Assembly (NCBI RefSeq): GCF_003264115.1
Contig: NZ_CP021912.1
Coordinates: 2,587,001 to 2,651,000 of the forward strand
Length of the DNA: 64,000 nucleotides
Direction of reading: 5' to 3'
Source of the DNA: Erythrobacter sp. KY5
GTDB taxonomy: Bacteria; Pseudomonadota; Alphaproteobacteria; Sphingomonadales; Sphingomonadaceae
Below the pieces are notes generated by a model. That model saw only the letters and a program-made list of their open reading frames with translations. It was not told the origin of the DNA and did not search any database. The translations under genes and the position numbers were made by a program. Below are positions 27,013-35,161 of this stretch, in pieces. Position 1 is the first letter of the stretch, and each line of letters opens with the position of its first letter.

Positions 27013-27124
27013 CGGCGCGTTCGACCTCGACCAGTTCGGCCGCCCTGCCCGCCATGTGTTCGGGCAATAGGCAGTAGGCGCATTACCGGCAGGCCCGCGA
27101 GATCCAGGCGCTGGCAAAAGGCGA

Positions 27125-27790
27125 TCAGGACAACGCGTAATCGCTCACAAAGGCGTTGGTCTTTCGCTCACGTCCAAAGGTGCTTGTTGGCCCGTGCCCG
27201 GGAATGAACATTACGTCCTCACCCAGCGGCCACAGGCGCTGTGTGATCGAATCGATCAGGTCCTGATGATTGCCGCGCGGGAAATCGGTGCGCCCGATTG
27301 ACCCCTGAAACAACACGTCGCCCACAATCGCAAAGCGGCTGGGCGCGTGGAAGAACACGACATGTCCGGGAGTGTGTCCCGGGCAATGGATCACGTCGAG
27401 CGTGAGGTCGCCCACTGTCACCGTGTCATTGTTCTCAAGCCAGCGATCGGGCATAAAGCTCTGCGCCGTCATTCCGTAACGCGCGCCGTCGCTGTCCAGT
27501 TGCTCGATCCAGAACAGGTCGTCCTTGTGCGGCCCTTCGATGGGAAGGCCCAGTTCCTCGGCCAGCATCCCGGCCTGACCGCAATGGTCGAGATGACCAT
27601 GGGTGATGAGGATCTTCTCCATCTCGACCCCGGCCTTGGCAATGCCGTCCTTCAGCTTGTCGAGATCGCCGCCCGGATCGATCAGCGCGGCCTTGTTCGT
27701 CTTGGTGCACCAGATCAGCGAGCAGTTTTGCTGCAGCGGTGTCACCGGAATAATGGCGGCTTTCATCGGAGGAACAGGCGTATCAGTCAT
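27125..27790 (-). CDS. MBL-fold metallo-hydrolase (glyoxalase II-like)
   Basis: 221 residues from the ATG at 27790; the open frame to 28462 is an upstream shadow of the neighbouring enzyme. The metal-binding motif THGHLDH gives His64, His66, Asp68 and His69; further ligands are in CPGHTPGH, IVGDVLF and FIPGHGP. This is the YcbL/glyoxalase II-like class that hydrolyses thioesters such as S-lactoylglutathione. No signal peptide. It is divergent from the OYE-family gene, with 111 bases between starts. Confidence 0.9.
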   Translation of the reverse strand: MTDTPVPPMKAAIIPVTPLQQNCSLIWCTKTNKAALIDPGGDLDKLKDGIAKAGVEMEKILITHGHLDHCGQAGMLAEELGLPIEGPHKDDLFWIEQLDSDGARYGMTAQSFMPDRWLENNDTVTVGDLTLDVIHCPGHTPGHVVFFHAPSRFAIVGDVLFQGSIGRTDFPRGNHQDLIDSITQRLWPLGEDVMFIPGHGPTSTFGRERKTNAFVSDYALS

Positions 27791-27901
27791 GCCCGGTGAA
27801 ATGGCGAGGCGGCGGCGCAATTGCAAGCTGTGGACGAGCGACGTGCGCAATCGATAGTGACGCGCTATCGCTTGATCGCGCAAACAGGGAGAGCGACGAT
27901 T

Positions 27902-29203
27902 ATGGCCTTGAACACCACTCTTACTCTTCCCTGCGCCGCGACAATCCCCAACCGCCTTGCAAAGGCCGCGATGACCGAAGGGCTGGCGGACACCAATGGC
28001 CTGCCGACGCCTGAGCTTGAGCGGCTTTATCGCATCTGGTCCGAAGGGGGCGCGGGGATGCTTTTGTCGGGCAATATCCAGATTGATGCCCACCATCTCG
28101 AACGTCCCGGCAATGTTATCATCGACCGCGAACTGAACGAGGACGAGCTCGATGCGTTTCGCGGCTGGACCGCCGCCGGCACGACCAATGGCAACCATTT
28201 CTGGGCACAGATCAGCCATGCCGGACGGCAAACGATGGCCATCGTCAACCCGCATCCCAAGGCGCCCTCTGCGGTCAAACTGGATCTGCCCGGCGGCCAG
28301 TTCGGTGAGCCTGTCGCGCTTGAGCCCGACGAAATCGAAGCGATTATTGAAGGGTTCGTGCGCGCGGTCAGGACTTGCAAGCACGTAGGTTTCACGGGGG
28401 GTCAAATCCACGCGGCGCACGGTTATCTGATCTCGCAATTCCTCAGCCCCAAGACCAACCACCGCACGGACAAATGGGGCGGAAGCCTCGAAAACCGCGC
28501 GCGGCTCTTGACCGAGGTCGTGCGCCGGTCGCGCGAAGCGGTGGGCCCGGCCTTTCCGGTCGCGGTCAAGCTCAACAGCGCCGATTTCCAGAAAGGCGGC
28601 TTCGCCTTTGAGGACAGCCTTACGGTCGTGCAGTGGCTGGAGGAGCTTGGCGTCGACCTGATCGAGATTTCAGGCGGAACCTATGAACAGCCCAAGCTCC
28701 TTGGGATCGAGGGGACCGAACCTTCCGAAGACCCGCAAATGGCAGAATCAACGCTCAAGCGGGAAGCCTATTTCGTCGACTTCGCCAAGGCGATGAAGGA
28801 TACCGTGTCGATCCCGCTCATGGTCACCGGCGGCTTTCGCACGCGCGCCGCGATGGAACAGGCGCTGGATGAGGGGGCAGCCGACCTTGTTGGCCTGGGC
28901 CGCCCCCTATGCGCCCAACCGGACGGGCCGAACCGGCTGCTGGCGGGCGAGGAAAACCTGCCGCGCTATGAAGACGAATTGTCGCTGCTGCCCGGTCCGC
29001 TTTCCTTCCTTACGCGGATCAATCTGGTGCGGACCATGGCCGGTTTTGCGACGCAATTCTGGTTCTACGAACAGATCTATTCGCTGGGGCGCAAGGGCGT
29101 TCCGGAAGAGGGTCTGACCGTGTTCGGAGCATGGCGCCGGGTCGAGGATGAGCACGCCACCTGGATCGCCAGACGCAAGAGCGAGCGCGGCGGCACTCTC
29201 TAG
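27902..29203 (+). CDS. NADH:flavin oxidoreductase, old yellow enzyme family
   Basis: 433 residues from the ATG at 27902 with GGGAG ten bases upstream. The FMN-binding barrel is recognisable: NRLAKAAMTEGLAD at the start, GAHG-equivalent GGQIHAAHGYLISQFLSPKTN near 160, N-H-R-T-D-x-W-G-G-S and a VTGGFRTR phosphate-binding loop. Members reduce alpha,beta-unsaturated carbonyls or dienoyl compounds with NAD(P)H. There is no C-terminal FeS/FAD module, so it is not the multidomain 2,4-dienoyl-CoA reductase. Its stop shares CTAG with the S24 repressor stop. Confidence 0.9.
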   Translation: MALNTTLTLPCAATIPNRLAKAAMTEGLADTNGLPTPELERLYRIWSEGGAGMLLSGNIQIDAHHLERPGNVIIDRELNEDELDAFRGWTAAGTTNGNHFWAQISHAGRQTMAIVNPHPKAPSAVKLDLPGGQFGEPVALEPDEIEAIIEGFVRAVRTCKHVGFTGGQIHAAHGYLISQFLSPKTNHRTDKWGGSLENRARLLTEVVRRSREAVGPAFPVAVKLNSADFQKGGFAFEDSLTVVQWLEELGVDLIEISGGTYEQPKLLGIEGTEPSEDPQMAESTLKREAYFVDFAKAMKDTVSIPLMVTGGFRTRAAMEQALDEGAADLVGLGRPLCAQPDGPNRLLAGEENLPRYEDELSLLPGPLSFLTRINLVRTMAGFATQFWFYEQIYSLGRKGVPEEGLTVFGAWRRVEDEHATWIARRKSERGGTL

Positions 29204-29883
29204 ATCCGGCCACTCTTCCACACGACGCGGCCGATGATTTCAAGCTCATCGGCGGCCACTTCGATGGGCGGATAAGCAAGGTTCTGGCTTAGCAGCGCAA
29301 AGCGCCCCGCCCCTGCGCGCGCAACGCGCTTGACCATCAAGGTGTCGCCGAGCCGGACGACATGCACACCGTCGCGAAACGCGCGCTCTGTCCGGTCAAC
29401 AAGGATTTCGTCCCCGTCGTTCAGAAGCGGCTCCATCGAATCTCCTTCGACCGTGATCGCCGACAATTTTGCATCGCTCAGCCCCTGCTCACTCAGCCAG
29501 CGGCGCGAGAAGCGGAACGTGTCGAAAGGCGTTTCCTCGGACGGTAAAGTGCCGGGCCCGGCCGATGCGCCGATAGCCAGACGCTGTACTTCCACCCATC
29601 CGGACGAATCGGGATCGATAGAACCACCTTTGTAGGATTTTTCCCGCACCGAATCTTCAGCTCCACCAAGCTCCGCCTCCGCAATGCCAAAGAACTGCGC
29701 GAGCACTTTCCGGTCTCCCTCTTCCAGCTTTCGCGGCGAGCCTTTCTTAATGAATTGTTGAAGATAGCTCGCATTTCTGCCGATCAGCGTCGAAAGGCTC
29801 GCGAGGCTGGCACCGTGCTCCTGCGACAATTCGAGCAGGCGGCTTCGAGGAGCATCGAGGGTGGCGTCAAAAGGGTGTGTCAT
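29200..29883 (-). CDS. S24 peptidase-type repressor (LexA/CI-like)
   Basis: 227 residues. The N-terminal helix-turn-helix region (residues 10-45, LSTLIGRNASYLQQFIKKG) precedes an S24 self-cleavage domain with nucleophile Ser149 in VEGDSMEPLL and Lys175 in TLMVKRVAR. An Ala-Gly pair at about 108-109 could be the autocleavage site. It lacks a standard LexA DNA-binding domain and is closer to CI-type repressors. It likely responds to RecA-ssDNA or other stress. It is divergent from two small genes across a candidate operator. Confidence 0.88.
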   Translation of the reverse strand: MTHPFDATLDAPRSRLLELSQEHGASLASLSTLIGRNASYLQQFIKKGSPRKLEEGDRKVLAQFFGIAEAELGGAEDSVREKSYKGGSIDPDSSGWVEVQRLAIGASAGPGTLPSEETPFDTFRFSRRWLSEQGLSDAKLSAITVEGDSMEPLLNDGDEILVDRTERAFRDGVHVVRLGDTLMVKRVARAGAGRFALLSQNLAYPPIEVAADELEIIGRVVWKSGRI

Positions 29884-29889
29884 AAAATC

Positions 29890-29924
29890 TTCCTACACAA
29901 AAGATTTTTCCTAGACAAGTAGGA
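29890..29924. promoter_or_regulatory. Candidate autoregulatory operator of the S24 repressor
   Basis: TTCCTACACAA (29890-29900) and TTCCTAGACAA (29908-29918) are direct repeats 18 bases apart, and TCCTAGACAAGTAGGA (29909-29924) is an inverted repeat with TCCTA/TAGGA half-sites around six bases. The sites are just upstream of the repressor start at 29883 and about 95 bases before the divergent small gene. The layout suits a repressor dimer controlling both directions. Confidence 0.5.
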
Positions 29925-30016
29925 TTTGAGGTGGAACGTTTAGGGAACATTGAGCGAATCGCGGTGCAGGCGTCCTAGCTCCTCCAAGTCCAGAACGACC
30001 AGGAAAGGGATCGGAA

Positions 30017-30247
30017 ATGCTGCTTCGGAAGGTCGAAAAATTCCTCAGGGCCCATGACATGCCTGCAACCAAGTTTGGGCGGCTCGCTGCGGGCGATCCG
30101 CGCTTCGTGCTCGACTTGCGCATGGGCCGGATACCGCGCCCGCGGACCGAGGCGCGCACCCTCGGCTGGATGGCCGAATTCGCCGCAACGGCAGCGGCTT
30201 CAGACACAGAAATTCTCGAAAAAAAGGACTTTGCCCATGCTCTATGA
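30017..30247 (+). CDS. Small helix-turn-helix-like protein
   Basis: 76 residues starting MLLRKVEKFLRAHDMPATKF. The core T-K-F-G-R-L-A-A-G-D-P-R-F-V-L-D-L-R-x-G-R-x-P-R-P resembles the short XRE-like DNA-binding proteins often found next to repressors in Sphingomonads. A GGAAAGGGAT-type site lies upstream. It starts about 130 bases from the divergent S24 repressor and overlaps the next gene by 11 bases. A regulatory role is inferred from size and position only. Confidence 0.7.
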   Translation: MLLRKVEKFLRAHDMPATKFGRLAAGDPRFVLDLRMGRIPRPRTEARTLGWMAEFAATAAASDTEILEKKDFAHAL

Positions 30248-30668
30248 TCCCACCCTGCTCGCCGCCCCTTTTGCCCGCACCAGCGTTGCGCTCGAGACCA
30301 AGTCCGCCGCTATCGAGGTGCCTGCGCGGCCCACGGGTCGCCGTTATCGCGCGCGCCGCACGACAGCCGACCGGGTGCGCGAAGCGCTGCTGATGCTGGC
30401 CGAGGGGCGCGCCGACCTGCTCACACACGAGGAAAAGGCGTGGAGCTCGATCACCTTCGCAGGAACGCGGCACGAAGTGATGCTCGACTTCAACGGCGCG
30501 GATGCTGTCGCGGTTGGCGAAGAGTTCATCGCCAGCCTGCCCGAGCATGAGTTCACAATTCCCGGACAGCTGGTCGCCGATGCGACGATCAGCGAAGTCG
30601 ACCACCGCTTTGGCCAGGACGAGCGCATGGTGGTGACGGCCGTGCTGCTGCTCTTGGACGAAAGCTAG
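30237..30668 (+). CDS. Conserved hypothetical protein next to the HTH gene
   Basis: 143 residues from the ATG at 30237, preceded by AAAAAGGA. It overlaps the end of the HTH gene by 11 bases in another frame, so the two are probably translated together. The N-terminal ~45 residues are basic (RRYRARRTTADRVREALL); the rest looks globular with an acidic C-terminus ending VTAVLLLLDES. No signal, membrane segment or family motif is recognised. Confidence 0.65.
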   Translation: MLYDPTLLAAPFARTSVALETKSAAIEVPARPTGRRYRARRTTADRVREALLMLAEGRADLLTHEEKAWSSITFAGTRHEVMLDFNGADAVAVGEEFIASLPEHEFTIPGQLVADATISEVDHRFGQDERMVVTAVLLLLDES

Positions 30669-30685
30669 GTGAAGTCAGGCAAAAC

Positions 30686-30781
30686 GGGCCGGATGGCCCG
30701 CAAGGGTGACCGCCCGTCCGCAGCGGGTGCGTAGCGAAGCGGAGCACGTCTAACGAGGAGGCAGGCCCGGATGGGCCTGCC
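30686..30781. repeat. Paired palindromes with GGAT loops between convergent genes
   Basis: CGGGCC-GGAT-GGCCCG (30686-30701) and a 9-bp stem GGCAGGCCC-GGAT-GGGCCTGCC (30760-30781) share the loop GGAT. A weaker GTGC/GCAC pairing lies between (30728-30748). No U-tract follows, so these are not standard rho-independent terminators, but they separate two convergent genes and may stop transcription or represent a dispersed palindromic repeat. Confidence 0.5.
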
Positions 30782-30801
30782 CAGGCCTCACGCCTCCTGG
30801 C

Positions 30802-32178
30802 TTACGCCTTGATGACGATCATCTTCTCGATGGTCATTTCATGCATCGTGTAAGGGATGCCGCCAACGCCATGGCCCGAATGTTTGAGCCCGGCGAACGG
30901 CATCCAGTCAACGCGGAAGGCAGAATGGTCGTTCACCATCACCGCGGCTGCGTCGATGTTGCGATAGGTGTGCATCGTGTTTGAAAGATCGTTCGAGAAG
31001 ATCGCCGCCTGAAACGCAACGTCAAGCGAATTGGCCTGCGCAATCGCCTCATCAACGTCGGTGTAGCTGTAAATGCACACCACTGGCCCGAACACTTCCT
31101 GCGTGGAAACCTTCGCGTCCTTGGGGGGATTGAGCAGGACGGTGGGCGCGTAAGTGGTGTCGCCCAGACGCTCGCCTCCGCAAAGAACCTTTGCGCCGCT
31201 ATCGCGCGCTTCATTGACCCATTCCTCGACCCGGTCGACTTCCTTGGGCCGGATCAGCGGGCCGCATTCGACGTCTTCCTCGATCGCGTTACCGACCTTC
31301 AGCGCCTTGGCCGCCTCGGCCATCTTGCTCGACAGCTCATCGACGATGTCGGCATGTGCGAAGACACGCTGGACCGACACGCAGACCTGTCCTGAATGAT
31401 AAAAGCCGCCCTTGATGAGCGAGCCGACAGCCGCGTCGATATCCGCGCTCGGATCGACAATCACCGGCGCGACCCCGCCATGTTCGAGCGCGCAGCGCGT
31501 GCCGGGCGAAAGCTTGGAGCGAAGCCCCCAGCCCACACCTGCCGAACCGATGAAGGTGAAGAACGCGACGCGGTTGTCGGTGACCATCTTCTCGGACGCA
31601 TCGCGCGACGGAAGTACGGCGCGCGCCAAGTCTTCAGGCAGGCCAGCTTCGTGCAGGATCGAGACGAACTCGAAGCACGAAAGCGGCGTATCGCTAGCCG
31701 GTTTGACGATTACCGGGCAGCCTGTCGCAACCGCCGGGCAGACCTGGTGCACGATCAGGTTGAGCGGGTGGTTGAAAGCCGAGACCGCCACGACCGGACC
31801 GATCGGCTCACGCGTGGTCCAGGCAAGGCGCCCATCTCCCGACGCGCTGAGCCCCATCGGAATCTCGGTGCCGCGCACATTGCCCAGATCCTCGATGCAA
31901 AGCTCAACACCCTTGATCGCGCGGTCGGCTTCGACCCGCGCATCGATCAGCGGCTTCCCGCCCTCATTGGCAATCTGCATTGCCAGATGGTCGCGCCGAT
32001 CCTTCATGATCTCCACGACCTTTTCGAGGATCGCGGCGCGTTCATGCACTTTCAGCCAGCCATCGCGGTTCTTGTGCAGGGCCTCGGCCTTGGCGAGATA
32101 CCCGTCGATGGTCTCCCAATCGTGCGTCGGAACCTCACCGATCTTCTGGCGGTCGAACGGATTGACGACTTCGTGCAT
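30802..32178 (-). CDS. NAD(P)-dependent aldehyde dehydrogenase
   Basis: 458 residues of the ALDH superfamily. Asn136 is in AFNHPLN, Lys159 in VIVKP, the general base Glu232 in CALEHGG and the catalytic Cys266 in HSGQVCVSVQR. It oxidises an aldehyde to an acid; the substrate is unclear. It follows the acetolactate synthase-like gene by 58 bases on the same strand, and a joint pathway for a 2-oxoacid/aldehyde route is possible. The RNA end faces the paired palindromes. Confidence 0.92.
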   Translation of the reverse strand: MHEVVNPFDRQKIGEVPTHDWETIDGYLAKAEALHKNRDGWLKVHERAAILEKVVEIMKDRRDHLAMQIANEGGKPLIDARVEADRAIKGVELCIEDLGNVRGTEIPMGLSASGDGRLAWTTREPIGPVVAVSAFNHPLNLIVHQVCPAVATGCPVIVKPASDTPLSCFEFVSILHEAGLPEDLARAVLPSRDASEKMVTDNRVAFFTFIGSAGVGWGLRSKLSPGTRCALEHGGVAPVIVDPSADIDAAVGSLIKGGFYHSGQVCVSVQRVFAHADIVDELSSKMAEAAKALKVGNAIEEDVECGPLIRPKEVDRVEEWVNEARDSGAKVLCGGERLGDTTYAPTVLLNPPKDAKVSTQEVFGPVVCIYSYTDVDEAIAQANSLDVAFQAAIFSNDLSNTMHTYRNIDAAAVMVNDHSAFRVDWMPFAGLKHSGHGVGGIPYTMHEMTIEKMIVIKA

Positions 32179-32236
32179 GGTCTTCCCCTGAGAGCGAGGT
32201 TGTGAGCTTATCGAATGAAGTGCGCGAGCGCTAAGC

Positions 32237-33895
32237 TTAAAGCTCGGCGCTCAGCTTCTTGATGTCGATATTCAGGATCTGGTCGTTTTCCGAATAATCG
32301 ACCGGGCAGTCGATCAGGTGGACGCCCGGCGTCTCGTTGCAGTGCTTCAGAAGCTCGGCAAGGTGCGCGGAGGATTCCACCCGGTGCCCTTTCGCGCCGT
32401 AGCTTTCCGCGTACTGCACAAAGTCCGGGTTGCCATAGGTCAGACCGAAATCGTCAAAGCCCATATTCGCCTGTTTCCAGCGGATCATGCCGTATGCATC
32501 ATCGCGCAGAATCAGCACGGTCAGATTGAGGCCGAGGCGGACCGCGGTTTCCATCTCCTGGCTGTTCATCATGAACCCGCCATCGCCGCAGATCGCCATG
32601 ACCTTGCGATCGGGATAGAGCATCGCGCTCATCATCGCGGACGGCAGGCCTGCACCCATGGTTGCAAGCGCGTTGTCGAGCAGCACAGTGTTGGGAAGGT
32701 ATGCGGTGTATCCACGCGCGAACCAGATCTTGTAGACCCCGTTATCGAGGCAGATAATCCCATCGCGCGGCATCGCGTCGCGGACCTGCTGAACAAGGTG
32801 CGGCGGGAAGATCGGGAAGCGATCGTCGGCTGCAAGCTTGCCAGTGTGTTCAAGCTCAGCCTTGTGATAGCCGAGCATCTGTTCGAAATCCCAGTCGCGA
32901 TTGGGCGAGATGTCTTCCTTGATCTGCCAGACCGCGTTGGCGATGTCGCCGATGACCTCGATCTGCGGGAAATAGACCGGATCGACCTCAGCCGTTTTGG
33001 TTGAGACGTGGATCACGGTGACACCGTTGTCCTTCATGAAGAAAGGCGGCTTTTCGATCACGTCGTGACCGACATTGATGATGCAATCGGAGGCTTCGAC
33101 CGCGCGGTGAACGAAGTCGCCTGCCGAAAGCGCCGCACAACCGAGAAACTTCGGGTGCCGCTCGTCGATCACGCCCTTGCCCATCTGGGTGGTAAGGAAC
33201 GGGATGCCGGTCTTCTCGACGAATTGTTCGAGCATCCGCCCGCAAAGCTTGCGATTGGCGCCCGCGCCGATGACAAGGACGGGGTTCTTGGCGCTTTCGA
33301 TTGCTTTTACCGCAGCGCGAACCGCCTTGGGCTCAGCGGAAGGACGACGCGCAACGCTTTTGGGAAGCGGCTTGAAGTCGGTCGCCTGTTCCTCGGCAAT
33401 ATCTTCGGGAAGTTCTATCAGCGTCGCGCCCGGCTTTTCCTCTTCGGCGAGACGATAGGCTTCGCGCACGCGGCTGGGAATGTTGTCGCCCGCCGCGATC
33501 TGGATCGAGTACTTGGTGACCGGCTCCATCAGCGACACGATGTCGACGATCTGGAAGCGGCCCTGCTTCGATTTCTTGATCGGCTTCTGACCGGTGATCA
33601 TCAGCACAGGCATCCCGCCAAGCTGCGCATAGGCGGCGCTGGTCACGAAGTTGGTAGCGCCCGGGCCAAGCGTCGCCACGCACACGCCGGTCTTGCCGGT
33701 ATGGCGGCCATAGGTCGCGGCCATGAAGCCCGCGCCCTGTTCATGGCGAGTGAGGATCAACTTGATCTTGTCCGACTTGCCCAGAGAGTCGAGAAAGTCG
33801 AGGTTCTCTTCACCCGGCACACCAAAGATATACTCGCAGCCTTCTGCTTCGAGACAGTCGATGAAGACGTCAGACGCTTTTTTGGTATCGCTCAT
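32237..33895 (-). CDS. Acetolactate synthase large subunit-like ThDP enzyme
   Basis: 552 residues. Glu52 in LTRHEQGAGFMA activates the thiamine cofactor, the central domain is present, and the ThDP/Mg motif GDGGFMMNSQEMETAVRLG carries the G-D-G and later asparagine. It is like AlsS/IlvB enzymes that join two pyruvates. No ilvN regulatory subunit follows, and the nearby genes are an ALDH and a hydroxyacid dehydrogenase, so it is probably not the biosynthetic holoenzyme. It may be a glyoxylate carboligase-like or other decarboxylase. Confidence 0.88.
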   Translation of the reverse strand: MSDTKKASDVFIDCLEAEGCEYIFGVPGEENLDFLDSLGKSDKIKLILTRHEQGAGFMAATYGRHTGKTGVCVATLGPGATNFVTSAAYAQLGGMPVLMITGQKPIKKSKQGRFQIVDIVSLMEPVTKYSIQIAAGDNIPSRVREAYRLAEEEKPGATLIELPEDIAEEQATDFKPLPKSVARRPSAEPKAVRAAVKAIESAKNPVLVIGAGANRKLCGRMLEQFVEKTGIPFLTTQMGKGVIDERHPKFLGCAALSAGDFVHRAVEASDCIINVGHDVIEKPPFFMKDNGVTVIHVSTKTAEVDPVYFPQIEVIGDIANAVWQIKEDISPNRDWDFEQMLGYHKAELEHTGKLAADDRFPIFPPHLVQQVRDAMPRDGIICLDNGVYKIWFARGYTAYLPNTVLLDNALATMGAGLPSAMMSAMLYPDRKVMAICGDGGFMMNSQEMETAVRLGLNLTVLILRDDAYGMIRWKQANMGFDDFGLTYGNPDFVQYAESYGAKGHRVESSAHLAELLKHCNETPGVHLIDCPVDYSENDQILNIDIKKLSAEL

Positions 33896-33932
33896 TTTCG
33901 TATTCCCCCCAATACTTCGCGAAAAGCCGTCG

Positions 33933-34055
33933 CTAGGCCTTCGCCGTGACCGTAAACTGATTACGCAAGGACGCCTCTACATGGAGGCTGCACCCAATGT
34001 CCTTGCGGTACGTGTCGAATGTGTCCGGGCCGTGATGGCTGGACGTCACAGCCAT
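33933..34055 (-). CDS. Possible 40-residue ORF upstream of the ThDP enzyme
   Basis: MAVTSSHHGPDTFDTYRKD begins a 40-residue reading frame that ends 37 bases before the acetolactate synthase-like start. No ribosome-binding site is evident and no family is recognised. A short hairpin (GGATTC/GAATCC on the minus strand, about 34061-34077) lies just upstream. The 225-base gap otherwise contains the promoter of the ThDP enzyme. I list it only as a possibility. Confidence 0.2.
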   Translation of the reverse strand: MAVTSSHHGPDTFDTYRKDIGCSLHVEASLRNQFTVTAKA

Positions 34056-34120
34056 GTATTGCAGGATTCCGCCAGAATCCAAGGGCGAAGCGAAAATTGC
34101 CGGAAAATTAGCAGGCCAAA

Positions 34121-35059
34121 TCAGTAGCCCAGATGCGGATCGAAGATCGGCGCGACGGGCTTTCCGGCCAGGTAATTCTGCAAGTTTTCGAGGAAGCGAG
34201 TGGCGGAGCGAATGAACATCTTGTCCTGCGCCCGGCCCGACAAGTGCATCGAGATATGTGCATTGTCGAGCGCCCACAGCTCGTGGTCTTCGGGCAAAGG
34301 TTCGGGCGTGGTCACATCGAGGAACGCGCCGCCAATGGCCCTACTGCGAAGCGCCTCGACGAGCGCTGGCTGATCGACCACTTCGCCGCGCGCGATGTTG
34401 ACGAGCACTGCATGGGACTTCATCGCCGCAAGCTCGTCCGCACCGATCATGTTCTCGGTCTCAGGGGTGGAAGGCACGGCGAGGATGACCCAGTCGAAAT
34501 CGCCCAGTCTCCCGCGCCATTCGTCAGGCGTCAGCACGCCCTCTCCGCCTGATCGGCGCACCACGGTCACGTCCACATCGAAGGCTTCGAGCCTTGGCTT
34601 GATGAGCTTTCCGATTGCCCCGTAGCCAAGCAGCAGGGCCTTCGAGCCGGCGAGTTCGCGCTTGCCCGGCGAATCGAGCAGCCATTCGCGCCGTTCAGCC
34701 GCGCGCATGACGTCGCGGTATCCTTTGGCGATGTTTAGCATGCCCATCACGACATATTCGGCAATGGTGATCGCGTTGATCCCGACGCCGTTCGTGACGG
34801 TGATATCGCGCTCGATCAGCACGTCCATCGGCAGGAAATCGAGGCCCGCATAGATCGAGTTCAGCCATTTGAGCTCCGTGGCCGCATGCAGCGCCTTCGC
34901 CATCGCCTCCTTGTCGTTCATGTCGAACCAGCCGATCTCCGCACCCTTCACCGCGTCGATGGCTTCCTCGGCGGTCATGAACCAGCGGACATCGAGGTCT
35001 GCGGGCAGTTGCGGTTCGAGCAGCGGACGGATGAGGCCGGATATTGCGAGCGTGGTCAT
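34121..35059 (-). CDS. D-2-hydroxyacid dehydrogenase
   Basis: 312 residues from the ATG at 35059; the frame to 35143 runs through the inverted repeat and was rejected. The NAD-binding loop is ALLLGYGAIGKL near residue 145, an NIARGEVVDQPAL segment carries the substrate Arg, and the C-terminal DNAHISMHLSG holds the catalytic His region. The usual E-P-L-P motif is present. It reduces 2-oxoacids to D-hydroxyacids with NAD(P)H. It is flanked by a dispersed inverted repeat on the cysS side. Confidence 0.9.
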   Translation of the reverse strand: MTTLAISGLIRPLLEPQLPADLDVRWFMTAEEAIDAVKGAEIGWFDMNDKEAMAKALHAATELKWLNSIYAGLDFLPMDVLIERDITVTNGVGINAITIAEYVVMGMLNIAKGYRDVMRAAERREWLLDSPGKRELAGSKALLLGYGAIGKLIKPRLEAFDVDVTVVRRSGGEGVLTPDEWRGRLGDFDWVILAVPSTPETENMIGADELAAMKSHAVLVNIARGEVVDQPALVEALRSRAIGGAFLDVTTPEPLPEDHELWALDNAHISMHLSGRAQDKMFIRSATRFLENLQNYLAGKPVAPIFDPHLGY

Positions 35060-35070
35060 GAAATTCCTTT

Positions 35071-35156
35071 CGTCACCCCGGAGCTGATCCGGGGTCCCGC
35101 TTCTTTTCGCGGAGTCGTAGAAGGCAGCGGGACCCCGGATCAAGTCCGGTGTGACG
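35071..35156. repeat. Large inverted repeat of a dispersed alphaproteobacterial type
   Basis: Two 31-base arms, 35071-35101 and 35126-35156, are reverse complements with three mismatches and 24 bases between. Each contains a TGATCCGGGGTCCCGC or reversed core. This sequence resembles the CCCGGA-CTTGATCCGGG palindrome that is scattered between genes in many Alphaproteobacteria. It fills the gap between cysS and the hydroxyacid dehydrogenase and may act as a transcription-stopping hairpin. Confidence 0.75.
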
Positions 35157-35161
35157 GGAAG

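Noticed and set aside
27078..27140. Short plus-strand reading frame ending REIQALAKGDQDNA
   Set aside because: It looks like a gene tail but has no start codon and only 20 residues; a gene remnant cannot be shown.
27791..28462. N-terminal extension of the MBL hydrolase
   Set aside because: It is antisense to the OYE-family gene and the MBL fold starts right after the ATG at 27790.
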